Shown: positions 26,952 to 35,027 of the stretch, one piece after another
How the letters are laid out: the number at the start of each line of letters is the position of its first letter
How positions within the stretch are numbered: position 1 is the first letter of the stretch
The notes under the pieces: generated by a model
Seen by the model: the letters and a program-made list of their open reading frames with translations, nothing else
What the model was told of the DNA's origin: nothing
Databases searched by the model: none
Made by a program: the position numbers and the translations under genes
Assembly (NCBI GenBank): GCA_945273835.1
Contig: CALYPL010000017.1
Location: 1 to 42,553, forward strand
Origin: an uncultured Dysgonomonas sp.
GTDB lineage: Bacteria; Bacteroidota; Bacteroidia; Bacteroidales; Dysgonomonadaceae
Length of the DNA stretch: 42,553 nt
Direction: 5' to 3'

Positions 26952-27047
26952 CCGACAATGTGGATAGTGATATCAACGGGAATTCAAAATTACAATATAT
27001 AGTAAGCAATATTTGTTGAAAAACAAGCCCTTATACCAATTTATAGA

Positions 27048-28391
27048 ATGAAACTGAGCACTTTAAGAGCTATCTCTCCGATAGATGGACGTTACCGTAG
27101 TAAAACAGAAAAGTTAGCTGATTATTTTTCAGAGTTCGCCCTTATCAAATACAGAGTGTTTGTTGAAGTGGAGTACTTTATCTTTTTGTGCGATATTCCG
27201 TTACCCCAACTTAAAAATATAGACAAAGCAGTTTATCCTAAACTGAGAGCTATTGTCGATAATTTTTCGGAAGAAGACGCTCAACACATCAAGGATATCG
27301 AAAAAGTAACAAATCATGATGTTAAAGCTGTTGAGTATTTCATTAAAGAAAAGTTTGATGTTTTAGGGCTTATGCCTTACAAGGAGTTTATCCATTTTGG
27401 TCTGACATCGCAGGATATTAACAACACATCAATTCCTCTTTCGCTGAAAGATGCCGTTAATGATGTTTATACTCCTCAACTGCAAAACCTGATAGATAAA
27501 CTTCAGAATTGTGCTGATGAGTGGATGGATGTTTCAATGTTGGCAAAGACACACGGTCAACCGGCATCCCCTACCCGATTAGGCAAAGAAATAATGGTAT
27601 TTGTGAGCCGTTTACAACGTCAGTTCGATATTCTGAAAACTATTCCCGCCTCGGCTAAATTCGGTGGAGCAACAGGTAATTATAATGCTCATAATGTAGC
27701 TTATCCTCAATTTGACTGGAAGGAGTTGGGCGATCGATTTGTTACAGAAAGGTTGGGCATGGTGCGTGAGAAATGGACTACTCAAATATCTAATTACGAT
27801 ACACTTGCGGCTTTATTTGACTGTCTGAAACGCATCAATACAATTTTAATTGATTTGAACCGTGATTTCTGGCAATATATTTCGATGGAGTACTTTAAAC
27901 AGAAAATCAAGGACGGCGAAATAGGTTCGTCAGCCATGCCTCACAAAGTGAATCCCATTGATTTTGAAAACGCCGAAGGAAATTTAGGTTTAGCCAATGC
28001 TTTGTTAGAACATTTAGCGGCTAAACTTCCGATATCACGCCTTCAACGAGACCTTACTGACTCTACCGTATTACGTAACGTAGGAGTTCCGATGGGGCAT
28101 ATCGTCATCGCTATTGAAAGCACTTTGAAAGGTCTGAATAAACTTTTATTGAATCAAAGTGTTATATATAGAGATTTAGAAAACAATTGGGCTGTTGTTG
28201 CAGAAGCTATACAAACTATTTTGAGAAGGGAAAGCTATCCGAAGCCTTATGAGGCTTTGAAAGAACTGACCCGTACTAACGCTATAATTTCGGCTAAATC
28301 TATTGCTGACTTTATCGAGAAACTGGATATTGACGAATCTATTAAAGAAGAATTACGTAAAATTACTCCGCATACTTATACAGGTATATAA
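27048..28391 (+). CDS. purB: Adenylosuccinate lyase
   Basis: This fumarase-superfamily enzyme acts twice in purine synthesis: it releases fumarate from SAICAR and from adenylosuccinate. The 447 residues match the longer, E. coli-like form. Signatures are TNHDVKAVEYFIK near the N-terminus, GLTSQDINNTS, the substrate motif KTHGQPASPTRLGKE and the family signature SSAMPHKVNPIDFEN, whose Ser-rich loop carries the catalytic serine. All expected elements are intact. It is upstream of the pseudouridine synthase gene by 81 nt, with a small hairpin between. It completes AMP synthesis together with purA (2742), although the two genes lie about 23 kb apart. Confidence 0.97.
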   Translation: MKLSTLRAISPIDGRYRSKTEKLADYFSEFALIKYRVFVEVEYFIFLCDIPLPQLKNIDKAVYPKLRAIVDNFSEEDAQHIKDIEKVTNHDVKAVEYFIKEKFDVLGLMPYKEFIHFGLTSQDINNTSIPLSLKDAVNDVYTPQLQNLIDKLQNCADEWMDVSMLAKTHGQPASPTRLGKEIMVFVSRLQRQFDILKTIPASAKFGGATGNYNAHNVAYPQFDWKELGDRFVTERLGMVREKWTTQISNYDTLAALFDCLKRINTILIDLNRDFWQYISMEYFKQKIKDGEIGSSAMPHKVNPIDFENAEGNLGLANALLEHLAAKLPISRLQRDLTDSTVLRNVGVPMGHIVIAIESTLKGLNKLLLNQSVIYRDLENNWAVVAEAIQTILRRESYPKPYEALKELTRTNAIISAKSIADFIEKLDIDESIKEELRKITPHTYTGI

Positions 28392-28413
28392 TCATATACG
28401 AGTATTTATTTTT

Positions 28414-28445
28414 CGTAACCGAGAGGTTATTTATTGTATTATTGT
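28414..28445 (+). terminator. Small hairpin after purB
   Basis: TAACC (28416-28420), a GAGA tetraloop of the GNRA type, and GGTTA (28425-28429) form a short stem, followed by T-rich sequence. It is a weak terminator or processing signal. Confidence 0.35.
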
Positions 28446-28472
28446 TTTTAACGCAAAAATGTAAGAGAAGAA

Positions 28473-29816
28473 ATGAGCACAGATTCTGGAAAAGAGAATA
28501 GCAACTATTCTACTGAACATCAATCTAATGAAGGAAAACCACAAGAAGGACCTATAAAGAAGAAGCGCCAGAGAGTAGGAGATGTCCGCAAACAATCGTT
28601 CGGAGTTCGTTCCGAGTCGGTTAATAACGAAAGGAATCCTTACAGATCAGGTACGGATAATAGTCAGTCTCGGTATTCGAACGAAGGTAGACAGAATTAT
28701 GGTGAACGCCGTCCGCTAAACCGAAATTCATATTATTCAAACAATAACCAGTCTCGTAATACTTCAGATGGTTATAACAGAAATAACGGTTACAATTCGG
28801 AACGTGGTGGGTATAATTCTGATCGTAATAACTACAATTCCGACAGAAACAGCTACAATTCGGACAGAAACAATTATAATTCTGACCGTAATGGCTACAA
28901 TTCGGATAGGAACAATCGTCAGCCTTACAGAAATAACGAAGATGGCTACAATCGTCGTCCGAACAATAATCGGAATTATGATGGCGGTTACCAACAATCA
29001 AGACCGGGAAATAACAGACCTAACAGAGGGCAGAATAATACGGGCGGTCCGAAGAGATTAGTTAAACCGGTTAAGTATAAAGAGAACATTGATCCGAATA
29101 CACCAATTCGTTTGAATAAATATTTGGCTAATGCCGGAGTTTGTTCACGTCGTGAAGCAGACAGCTTCATTACAGCCGGAGTGGTTAAAGTTAACGGTGT
29201 TGTGACTGATGAACTGGGTACAAAAGTAAAACGTGGCGATTTGGTAACGTTCCATGATCAGCCCGTACATCTTGAAAGCAAGGTTTATGTACTTTTAAAT
29301 AAACCCAAAAACTGTGTGACAACTTCGGATGATCCTGAAAACCGAAAAACCGTAATGGACTTGGTTAAAGGTGCTTGTCCCGAACGTATTTATCCAGTGG
29401 GACGTCTCGACCGTAATACAACAGGTGTTTTGTTGTTAACAAATGACGGTGATCTTGCCTCTAAGTTGATGCACCCTAAATTCAAAAAGAAAAAGATTTA
29501 TCAAGTTACTCTTGACCGTGATGTAGCTATCGAAGATATGCAGGCTATTGCCGACGGTATTGAACTTGATGACGGTGAAATTCACGCCGATTCTATCGCT
29601 TATCAGGCAGAAGATGTGCTTGATACAGTCGGTATAGAAATTCACTCGGGACGTAACCGCATCGTACGTCGTATTTTCGAAAAATTAGGTTACAAAGTAA
29701 TGAAACTTGACCGCGTTTATTTTGCAGGCCTGACTAAGAAAAATGTACTTCGCGGCAAATGGCGTTACCTCACAGAAAAAGAAGTGAACATGCTCCGAAT
29801 GGGTGCATTTGAATAA
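28473..29816 (+). CDS. RluB/RsuA-family pseudouridine synthase with repetitive N-terminal tail
   Basis: This 447-residue protein pairs a normal rRNA pseudouridine synthase with a long disordered tail. Residues 1-205 are rich in Asn, Arg, Tyr, Ser and Gly, and include six consecutive 7-residue units of the type xYNSDRN (residues 106-147). From about 211 comes an S4 RNA-binding domain (LNKYLANAGVCSRREAD), then the catalytic domain with the aspartate Asp313 in GRLDRNTTG and the later GRNRIVRRIFE motif. RluB modifies 23S rRNA (U2605 in E. coli); the site here is inferred. The tail is longer than the E. coli enzyme's and may bind RNA. A strong terminator follows. Confidence 0.92.
   Translation: MSTDSGKENSNYSTEHQSNEGKPQEGPIKKKRQRVGDVRKQSFGVRSESVNNERNPYRSGTDNSQSRYSNEGRQNYGERRPLNRNSYYSNNNQSRNTSDGYNRNNGYNSERGGYNSDRNNYNSDRNSYNSDRNNYNSDRNGYNSDRNNRQPYRNNEDGYNRRPNNNRNYDGGYQQSRPGNNRPNRGQNNTGGPKRLVKPVKYKENIDPNTPIRLNKYLANAGVCSRREADSFITAGVVKVNGVVTDELGTKVKRGDLVTFHDQPVHLESKVYVLLNKPKNCVTTSDDPENRKTVMDLVKGACPERIYPVGRLDRNTTGVLLLTNDGDLASKLMHPKFKKKKIYQVTLDRDVAIEDMQAIADGIELDDGEIHADSIAYQAEDVLDTVGIEIHSGRNRIVRRIFEKLGYKVMKLDRVYFAGLTKKNVLRGKWRYLTEKEVNMLRMGAFE
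28788..28913 (+). repeat. Six in-frame 21-bp coding repeats (xYNSDRN)
   Basis: Six 21-bp units encode YNSERG or YNSDRN, each preceded by Gly, Asn or Ser. Codons differ between units: Ser is TCG, TCT or TCC, Asp is GAT or GAC, and Arg is CGT, AGA or AGG. The protein repeat is therefore better conserved than the DNA. Confidence 0.9.
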
Positions 29817-29853
29817 CATGTTTGTTTACATCGAAATTTAAATGATAAATAAG

Positions 29854-29895
29854 AAGTAATCAGGATTCTTTTATCCTGATTACTTTAAATTTTTG
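29854..29895 (+). terminator. Intrinsic terminator after the pseudouridine synthase gene
   Basis: AAGTAATCAGGAT (29854-29866) and ATCCTGATTACTT (29873-29885) form a perfect 13-bp stem with a 6-nt loop. The following T-run is interrupted by AAA, so it may be partial. Confidence 0.75.
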
Positions 29896-29901
29896 TAGAC
29901 T

Positions 29902-30255
29902 ATGCAAATGGTTAAAGGTATCTTCATAATCTTGCTGTTCTATTGCATCGGACAGATAATCAGCTATTTTATTGAAGGATTTATTCCGGGAAGTATAATT
30001 GGGATGCTATTGCTTTTCTTATGCTTATGTTTGAAAGTCAAAGGCATTACCCCCGACAATGTCAGCAGTGTAGCCACCACTATCACTAAAAACATGGCTA
30101 TATTCTTTATACCTGCGGGTGCAGGTCTGTTAGGTTCATTCGGACTCATCAGTAAATTCTGGATGTCAATTTTGATAGTCTGTTCAGTCAGCACAATTTT
30201 AGTGATTGCGGTTGTCGGTATCGTTCAACAAAAAATGGAGGGTAAAAAGAAATGA
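29902..30255 (+). CDS. lrgA: CidA/LrgA-family membrane protein
   Basis: This 117-residue membrane protein of the LrgA/CidA holin-like family has about four hydrophobic helices, with the family segment FIPGSIIGMLLLF (about 30-42) near the first. Its stop overlaps the start of the lrgB-type gene (ATGA), so the pair is translated together. In Gram-positive bacteria such pairs affect autolysis, and more recent work points to pyruvate or glycolate transport. The role in Bacteroidota is not settled. The start at 29902 lies just after the terminator hairpin, so a promoter must be very close or within the hairpin region; none was recognised. The lrg/cid choice is arbitrary here. Confidence 0.85.
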   Translation: MQMVKGIFIILLFYCIGQIISYFIEGFIPGSIIGMLLLFLCLCLKVKGITPDNVSSVATTITKNMAIFFIPAGAGLLGSFGLISKFWMSILIVCSVSTILVIAVVGIVQQKMEGKKK

Positions 30256-30941
30256 TTTCTTTACTGAGTTCTACCGAATTTACTCTACTACTTATATTCG
30301 GTAGTTATTTGTTCGGACAATGGGTATTTAAGAAAACCCGCTTTGCCCTTTTTCATCCGCTGATTATTTCAATAGCAATAATCATCGCCTTTCTTAAAAT
30401 AACAGGCATCAACTACGAAACATTTGAGCAAGGCAGTAAATTCATATCATTCTTGCTCGGCCCTTCAGTAGTCGCGCTCGGATATTTGCTTTACGAACAG
30501 ATCAATTATCTGAAGGGCAATGTCGTATCTATCCTAACATCCATATTTCTGGGAAGTATAGTCGGTGTGATGAGTGTTATTATTCTGGCTCGGTTAACGG
30601 GCGCAGATCAGATGCTTATTCTAAGTCTCGAACCTAAATCCGTAACCACGCCGATTGCGATGAGTATTTCGTTACAATCCGGCGGCGATGTATCATTAAC
30701 AGCCATAATTGTACTTTTCTGTGGTATTTTCGGTAGTATAATAGGACCACCGATACTGAAATTACTTAAAATAAACAGCAGTGTTGCCAAAGGATTGGCA
30801 ATGGGAGCTTCCTCCCACGGAGTCGGCACGGCAAGAGCAATGGAAATGGGTATGATTGAAGGTGCTTTAAGTGGTTTGGCAATCGGTTTGATGGGGGTTA
30901 TGACAGCATTGCTCATTCCTGTTATACACTATTTTATATAA
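30252..30941 (+). CDS. lrgB: CidB/LrgB-family membrane protein
   Basis: This 229-residue partner of the preceding gene belongs to the LrgB/CidB family. It has about six to seven hydrophobic helices, with conserved LEPKSVTTPIAM (about 126-137) and SHGVGTARAMEMG (about 188-200) segments typical of the family. The ATG overlaps the upstream stop by 4 nt. No LytS/LytR or LysR-type regulator is adjacent, unlike in many genomes with this pair. It is followed by a hairpin without a T tract and then the second ABC-F gene. Confidence 0.9.
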   Translation: MISLLSSTEFTLLLIFGSYLFGQWVFKKTRFALFHPLIISIAIIIAFLKITGINYETFEQGSKFISFLLGPSVVALGYLLYEQINYLKGNVVSILTSIFLGSIVGVMSVIILARLTGADQMLILSLEPKSVTTPIAMSISLQSGGDVSLTAIIVLFCGIFGSIIGPPILKLLKINSSVAKGLAMGASSHGVGTARAMEMGMIEGALSGLAIGLMGVMTALLIPVIHYFI

Positions 30942-30967
30942 ACTAATTTATCTTTATAAAATGATCT

Positions 30968-30992
30968 GGTAAGAGTCCCGATAACTCTTATT
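30968..30992 (+). other. Hairpin without T tract between lrgB and ABC-F gene
   Basis: TAAGAGT (30970-30976) pairs with ACTCTTA (30984-30990), with two possible G-U pairs outside and a 7-nt loop (CCCGATA). The sequence after it (TTGAAATTG) has no T run, so it is not a good terminator. It may be an mRNA processing or leader structure for the gene at 31086. Confidence 0.4.
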
Positions 30993-31085
30993 GAAATTGA
31001 TCAACTTTTAAGAAAAACTCTGAAAATTTTGTTACCTATGTCACTTTTTGAAGTAAAAGTAGTTGACACAATATAATTTATTAAT

Positions 31086-32966
31086 ATGCCTGTTTCTTTT
31101 CTGCAAGTAGATAATCTGACCAAAAGTTTTGGTGACCTTGTTTTGTTCGATAATATTTCTTTTGGTCTGGCTGAAGGACAACGAATCGGTTTAATTGCTA
31201 AAAACGGTTCGGGTAAAACAACTCTGTTGAATATACTTGCAGGCAAAGAGTCATACGACTCGGGATCTATCGTTTTTCGGCGTGATTTACGTGTAGCTTA
31301 TCTTGAACAAGACCCTTTTTATGACGGCAATTTATCAGTTATAGAGGCTTGTTTCCAATCGGGCAATGATATTACGGAACTGATTGCTCAATATGAAAAG
31401 GTTATAAACTCGACTGATCATTCCAATCTTGATGCCATCCTTCAACGTATGGATATGCTTCAGGCCTGGGAGTATGAACACCGTGCTAAACAGATTCTCG
31501 CCCAACTGAAGATCAAAGACTTTAATCAGAAAATATCAGAGCTTTCTGGAGGACAGCTAAAACGTGTGGCGTTGGCCAACGTTCTGATTACCGAACCTAA
31601 TCTTATTATCCTTGACGAGCCGACCAACCACCTCGATTTAGATATGGTTGAATGGCTTGAAGACTATCTGCAACGTTCTCGTCTGAGTTTACTGATGGTT
31701 ACCCACGATCGGTATTTTCTTGACAGGGTATGCTCCGAAATTATCGAGATTGATAATAAAACACTCTATCAGTATAATGGTAATTATTCATACTATCTCG
31801 AAAAAAGAGATGAACGTATCAGCGCCCAGAATGCCGAAATTGACAGAGCCAACAATCTGATGCGCAAAGAACTCGACTGGATGCGCCGTCAACCTCAGGC
31901 ACGTGGTACTAAAGCCAAATCACGAATAGACGCTTTTTATGACTTGGAGAAAAAAGCTAAACAACAACGTGACGAGGGCAATGTTAAACTCGAAATGAAA
32001 GGTTCGTATATCGGAAATAAGATTTTTGAGGCTAAGCATGTTTATAAGTCTTTTGGCAATATTAAAATTTTAGAAGATTTCAATTATATCTTCGCCCGTT
32101 ACGAAAAACTTGGTATCGTAGGCAATAACGGAACGGGGAAATCAACTTTCATTAAAATGTTGATGGGTGAAGTTACCCCTGACAAAGGTGAATTCGATAT
32201 AGGCGAAACAGTAAACTTCGGATATTACAGTCAGGACGGTTTAGTTTTTGACGACCAGTTGAAGGTAATTGATGTTATTCGTGACATCGCCGAAGTAATC
32301 GACTTGGGTAATGGCAACCGGTTGACTGCTTCGCAGTTTCTGCAACACTTTTTATTTCCGCCTGAGAAACAGCATAATTTCGTTTACAAATTATCCGGTG
32401 GAGAAAAACGCCGCCTCTATCTATGTTCTGTATTAATCAAGAATCCTAATTTTCTGGTATTAGACGAACCTACGAATGATCTTGATATCATGACCCTCAA
32501 TATTCTTGAAGAATATTTACAGCAATTCAGAGGTTGTGTTATCATTGTTTCTCACGACCGTTATTTCATGGATAAGGTTGTAGATCATTTATTAGCATTC
32601 AAAGGACAAGCTCAAATAAAAGATTTTCCGGGCAATTATAGTGATTATCGTGAGTGGAACGAAATACAGACCGAATTGGAACGTGAGAAAGCTTTGCTTG
32701 ATAAACCTAAAGCCGAAAAACCTCAGGTAATCGAAAAACAATCTGCCGAAAAGAAGAAACTGTCCTACAAAGAAAGACGTGAATTTGAAGAACTGGATGC
32801 GCTTATTCCGCAATTGGAGGCTGAAAAGGCACAAATCGAAGCCGAATTATCAAGCGGCTCATTATCTAACGATGAGCTTATTACTAAATCAAACCGCATC
32901 GGCGAGCTCATTTCTGATATTGAAATTAAGACAATGCGTTGGTTAGAATTAAGCGAACTCGCTTGA
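31086..32966 (+). CDS. ABC-F family ATPase (Uup-like), second copy
   Basis: This 626-residue soluble protein has two ABC domains and a C-terminal coiled coil. In domain 1 the Walker A reads AKNGSGKTT (residues 38-46), with Ala where Gly is usual; its signature is LSGGQLKRVAL and Walker B is DEPTNHLD. Domain 2 has GNNGTGKST, LSGGEKRRLYL and DEPTNDLD. The linker (about 245-300) carries the RPQARGTKAKSRID-type segment seen in Uup. The C-terminal coiled coil (about 555-626, YKERREFEELDAL) is the Uup-type DNA- or RNA-binding tail. E. coli Uup is linked to ribosome work and DNA transposon excision. A two-way terminator follows. Confidence 0.93.
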   Translation: MPVSFLQVDNLTKSFGDLVLFDNISFGLAEGQRIGLIAKNGSGKTTLLNILAGKESYDSGSIVFRRDLRVAYLEQDPFYDGNLSVIEACFQSGNDITELIAQYEKVINSTDHSNLDAILQRMDMLQAWEYEHRAKQILAQLKIKDFNQKISELSGGQLKRVALANVLITEPNLIILDEPTNHLDLDMVEWLEDYLQRSRLSLLMVTHDRYFLDRVCSEIIEIDNKTLYQYNGNYSYYLEKRDERISAQNAEIDRANNLMRKELDWMRRQPQARGTKAKSRIDAFYDLEKKAKQQRDEGNVKLEMKGSYIGNKIFEAKHVYKSFGNIKILEDFNYIFARYEKLGIVGNNGTGKSTFIKMLMGEVTPDKGEFDIGETVNFGYYSQDGLVFDDQLKVIDVIRDIAEVIDLGNGNRLTASQFLQHFLFPPEKQHNFVYKLSGGEKRRLYLCSVLIKNPNFLVLDEPTNDLDIMTLNILEEYLQQFRGCVIIVSHDRYFMDKVVDHLLAFKGQAQIKDFPGNYSDYREWNEIQTELEREKALLDKPKAEKPQVIEKQSAEKKKLSYKERREFEELDALIPQLEAEKAQIEAELSSGSLSNDELITKSNRIGELISDIEIKTMRWLELSELA

Positions 32967-33065
32967 GGTATTTTCAACTAAACCGCTTTTGTTCTTCACA
33001 AAAGAACCTCATATTGAATGATGTCCAATAAAGATTTAATAAGATCATATAAAAACAAAATAATA

Positions 33066-33098
33066 AAAGCTATCTAAACGAGTTAGATAGCTTTCTTA
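33066..33098. terminator. Bidirectional terminator between convergent genes
   Basis: AAAGCTATCTAA (33066-33077) and TTAGATAGCTTT (33083-33094) form a perfect 12-bp stem with a 5-nt loop. T-rich flanks lie on both strands. Confidence 0.85.
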
Positions 33099-33158
33099 TT
33101 CATAATAAGTTCAGGAATATTTAAATTAAGAGTAGTTTAACACATATTCAGGTATTGA

Positions 33159-34994
33159 TCAAAATTTGAAAGACAAACCTCCCAAACCATTAAATCCTTG
33201 CAATGTATATCCTTGAACCATCTCATACTTCCGATCAAATACGTTATTAAGCTGAGCATAAACTGATACCCAATCTCTTATTTTATATTCCGCATGAACA
33301 TTCAGTTCGTTAATAGCATTCATAGAAATACTGCCGACAGATGATGTGCTTTCACGGTCAGGACCTATATATGCTTTCCGACCTCCTGCATACATGTAAT
33401 TCAATGAAATATTTAATTGAGGTAATAAGTTAACATCAGCATTGACATCAACAGTAAAAGTTGGTCTTCCCCAAGCCTTTTTCTCTTCAGGGATTGCATT
33501 CACATAAGTCGATAAATATCCATTTACATATTTAACATTATAAAAATATCCTGTGGCTTTTACCGATAGGTTGGTTTTAGGAATAAGGCTTGTACTGATC
33601 ATACCACCGAGATGCCCTGTTGATATATTCGCATAAAACGGTGTACTCACATTTCCCCAAGAATAAGTATTCACAGTTAAAGGCGCAGTAGCATCTCCGG
33701 AAGAAACATAGTAATATGATGTAGACATAAATAAATGATCATCTTTTGTGTGTTTGTATCCTCCGAATACGCCAAACTCAAAACCTTTGATTATACCCGA
33801 ATTTAAGCCAACTTTCAGATCAAGAGGTGTACGTGAATATCCTACTCGTGACATCGGATTTATATATCGATTCTCGTCAAGTAATTGTAAAAAGGTGTTT
33901 TCATTTATACCGCCGGTTGCATCGAAGTATAATTTATTAGCTTCGGCAAATACTAAGTTGGCATGTATTTCAGGGCTGAAAAATAATCTTCTTTTGTAAT
34001 CTAACACACAACCTGCGTTTAATCCAAGATCAACGTTCCAATTACTTCCTTCTGTTTTAAAATATGGTGTTGCTTCTATGTTCGTTAAGTTATGGAAAGA
34101 TCCTGCATAGGGTTTAAAGTTATATTTAGGATCGCTTATGGATTGATTGATAATTTTTCCTTTTACACCTATAATATTATCTGTATCATATTCTGTGTAG
34201 AAATTACCTCTAAGGTCAAGTTGCCCCCCTTTTATTCCGTCATTTTCAATCAACGGACCGTATTTGTTTTTGAAATAGCTATAACCAACCGAACCAATAT
34301 ATTTAAGTATTCCACTGTTTTTATCGCTTGATTGTAATGCCGCATTAAAATTAAACACATTAACGCCCTGTCTTTTACTCAAATCATAATAATCAGCCTT
34401 AAACTCATCGTTCTGACGCCAATAAGGGTTACCGTAATAATTATAGCTCATATTGCGATAATATGCGCCGAATGAAAAAATAGACGGTCCAAATAGATGG
34501 CTGTATCCAAGATTTATTTTACTGTCTGCATATTTAGCTTTGGCTTTTGATGTCAGAAAGTCCTTTGACTCATAATTTACATTTCCACTTGTAGAGCCAT
34601 AGGTTGCTGATAGGTTGAGCGTATCCGTTGGGCTTTCCACTAACTTATATCCAAAGATAGCTTCTAAATTAGAGTTTGAGCCAGCTCCCAGCCTTAAATA
34701 GCCATTTTTAGTATCATAATCCACATCTGTATGTATATCGCCTGAGCCAACTTTACCAAGAAGCTGACTGTTTATTTTAACAAACGGTGCTTTTTCTATA
34801 TAAGATGCTTTTATTGACGGCTTCGCAGGGTTGTATATCGAAGGCAGGGTATTAATTTTTGAAGCATCTCTCAAAGTTGGGCTATATTCTCTCTCCAGCA
34901 GAACCTGACGGTTTAAGGTCGTATCCTGCTGTGCATTTACCATAGAAGGTAATATGAATAATGCGATGCTTATATATGTGTAAATCTTTCTCAT
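33159..34994 (-). CDS. Outer-membrane beta-barrel protein without a plug domain
   Basis: This 611-residue protein has a signal peptide (cleavage after VNA, about residue 21). A short polar N-terminal region includes LLEREYSPTLRDA, followed by many alternating beta strands ending in an aromatic residue (GLSFKF), as expected for an outer-membrane barrel. It resembles the barrel part of TonB-dependent receptors, but no TonB-box or plug motif was recognised. It is the last gene of the operon that runs from the DUF3109 gene, 33 nt after the large TPR gene. The pairing with a secreted TPR protein suggests an outer-membrane complex. Function not known to me; substrate export, assembly or attachment are all open. 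Confidence 0.8.
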   Translation of the reverse strand: MRKIYTYISIALFILPSMVNAQQDTTLNRQVLLEREYSPTLRDASKINTLPSIYNPAKPSIKASYIEKAPFVKINSQLLGKVGSGDIHTDVDYDTKNGYLRLGAGSNSNLEAIFGYKLVESPTDTLNLSATYGSTSGNVNYESKDFLTSKAKAKYADSKINLGYSHLFGPSIFSFGAYYRNMSYNYYGNPYWRQNDEFKADYYDLSKRQGVNVFNFNAALQSSDKNSGILKYIGSVGYSYFKNKYGPLIENDGIKGGQLDLRGNFYTEYDTDNIIGVKGKIINQSISDPKYNFKPYAGSFHNLTNIEATPYFKTEGSNWNVDLGLNAGCVLDYKRRLFFSPEIHANLVFAEANKLYFDATGGINENTFLQLLDENRYINPMSRVGYSRTPLDLKVGLNSGIIKGFEFGVFGGYKHTKDDHLFMSTSYYYVSSGDATAPLTVNTYSWGNVSTPFYANISTGHLGGMISTSLIPKTNLSVKATGYFYNVKYVNGYLSTYVNAIPEEKKAWGRPTFTVDVNADVNLLPQLNISLNYMYAGGRKAYIGPDRESTSSVGSISMNAINELNVHAEYKIRDWVSVYAQLNNVFDRKYEMVQGYTLQGFNGLGGLSFKF

Positions 34995-35027
34995 AATCCG
35001 AAAGTTTCTATTCTAAATTTTATACTG

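Larger units (their letters stand above)
26720..27047. other. 328-nt divergent intergenic region between SLC13 transporter and purB
   Basis: No gene was recognised. It holds a minus-strand -7 element for the transporter (26747-26754) and a plus-strand one for purB (26944-26951). The rest is AT-rich, except for a G/C-richer stretch around 26764-26795 without a clear hairpin. No riboswitch fold was recognised by eye. Confidence 0.5.

Noticed and set aside
28788-28913. CRISPR-like regular repeats
   Set aside because: Units are 21 bp, contiguous without spacers, in frame and inside a clear coding region.
28621-29061. Open reading frames on both strands over the pseudouridine synthase tail
   Set aside because: They are low-complexity translations of the same 21-bp repeats in other frames and have no recognisable domain.
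31063-31077. TTGACA followed by TATAAT before the second ABC-F gene
   Set aside because: The two boxes are only 3 nt apart, far from the 17 nt needed for a sigma-70 promoter, and this host type uses another consensus.
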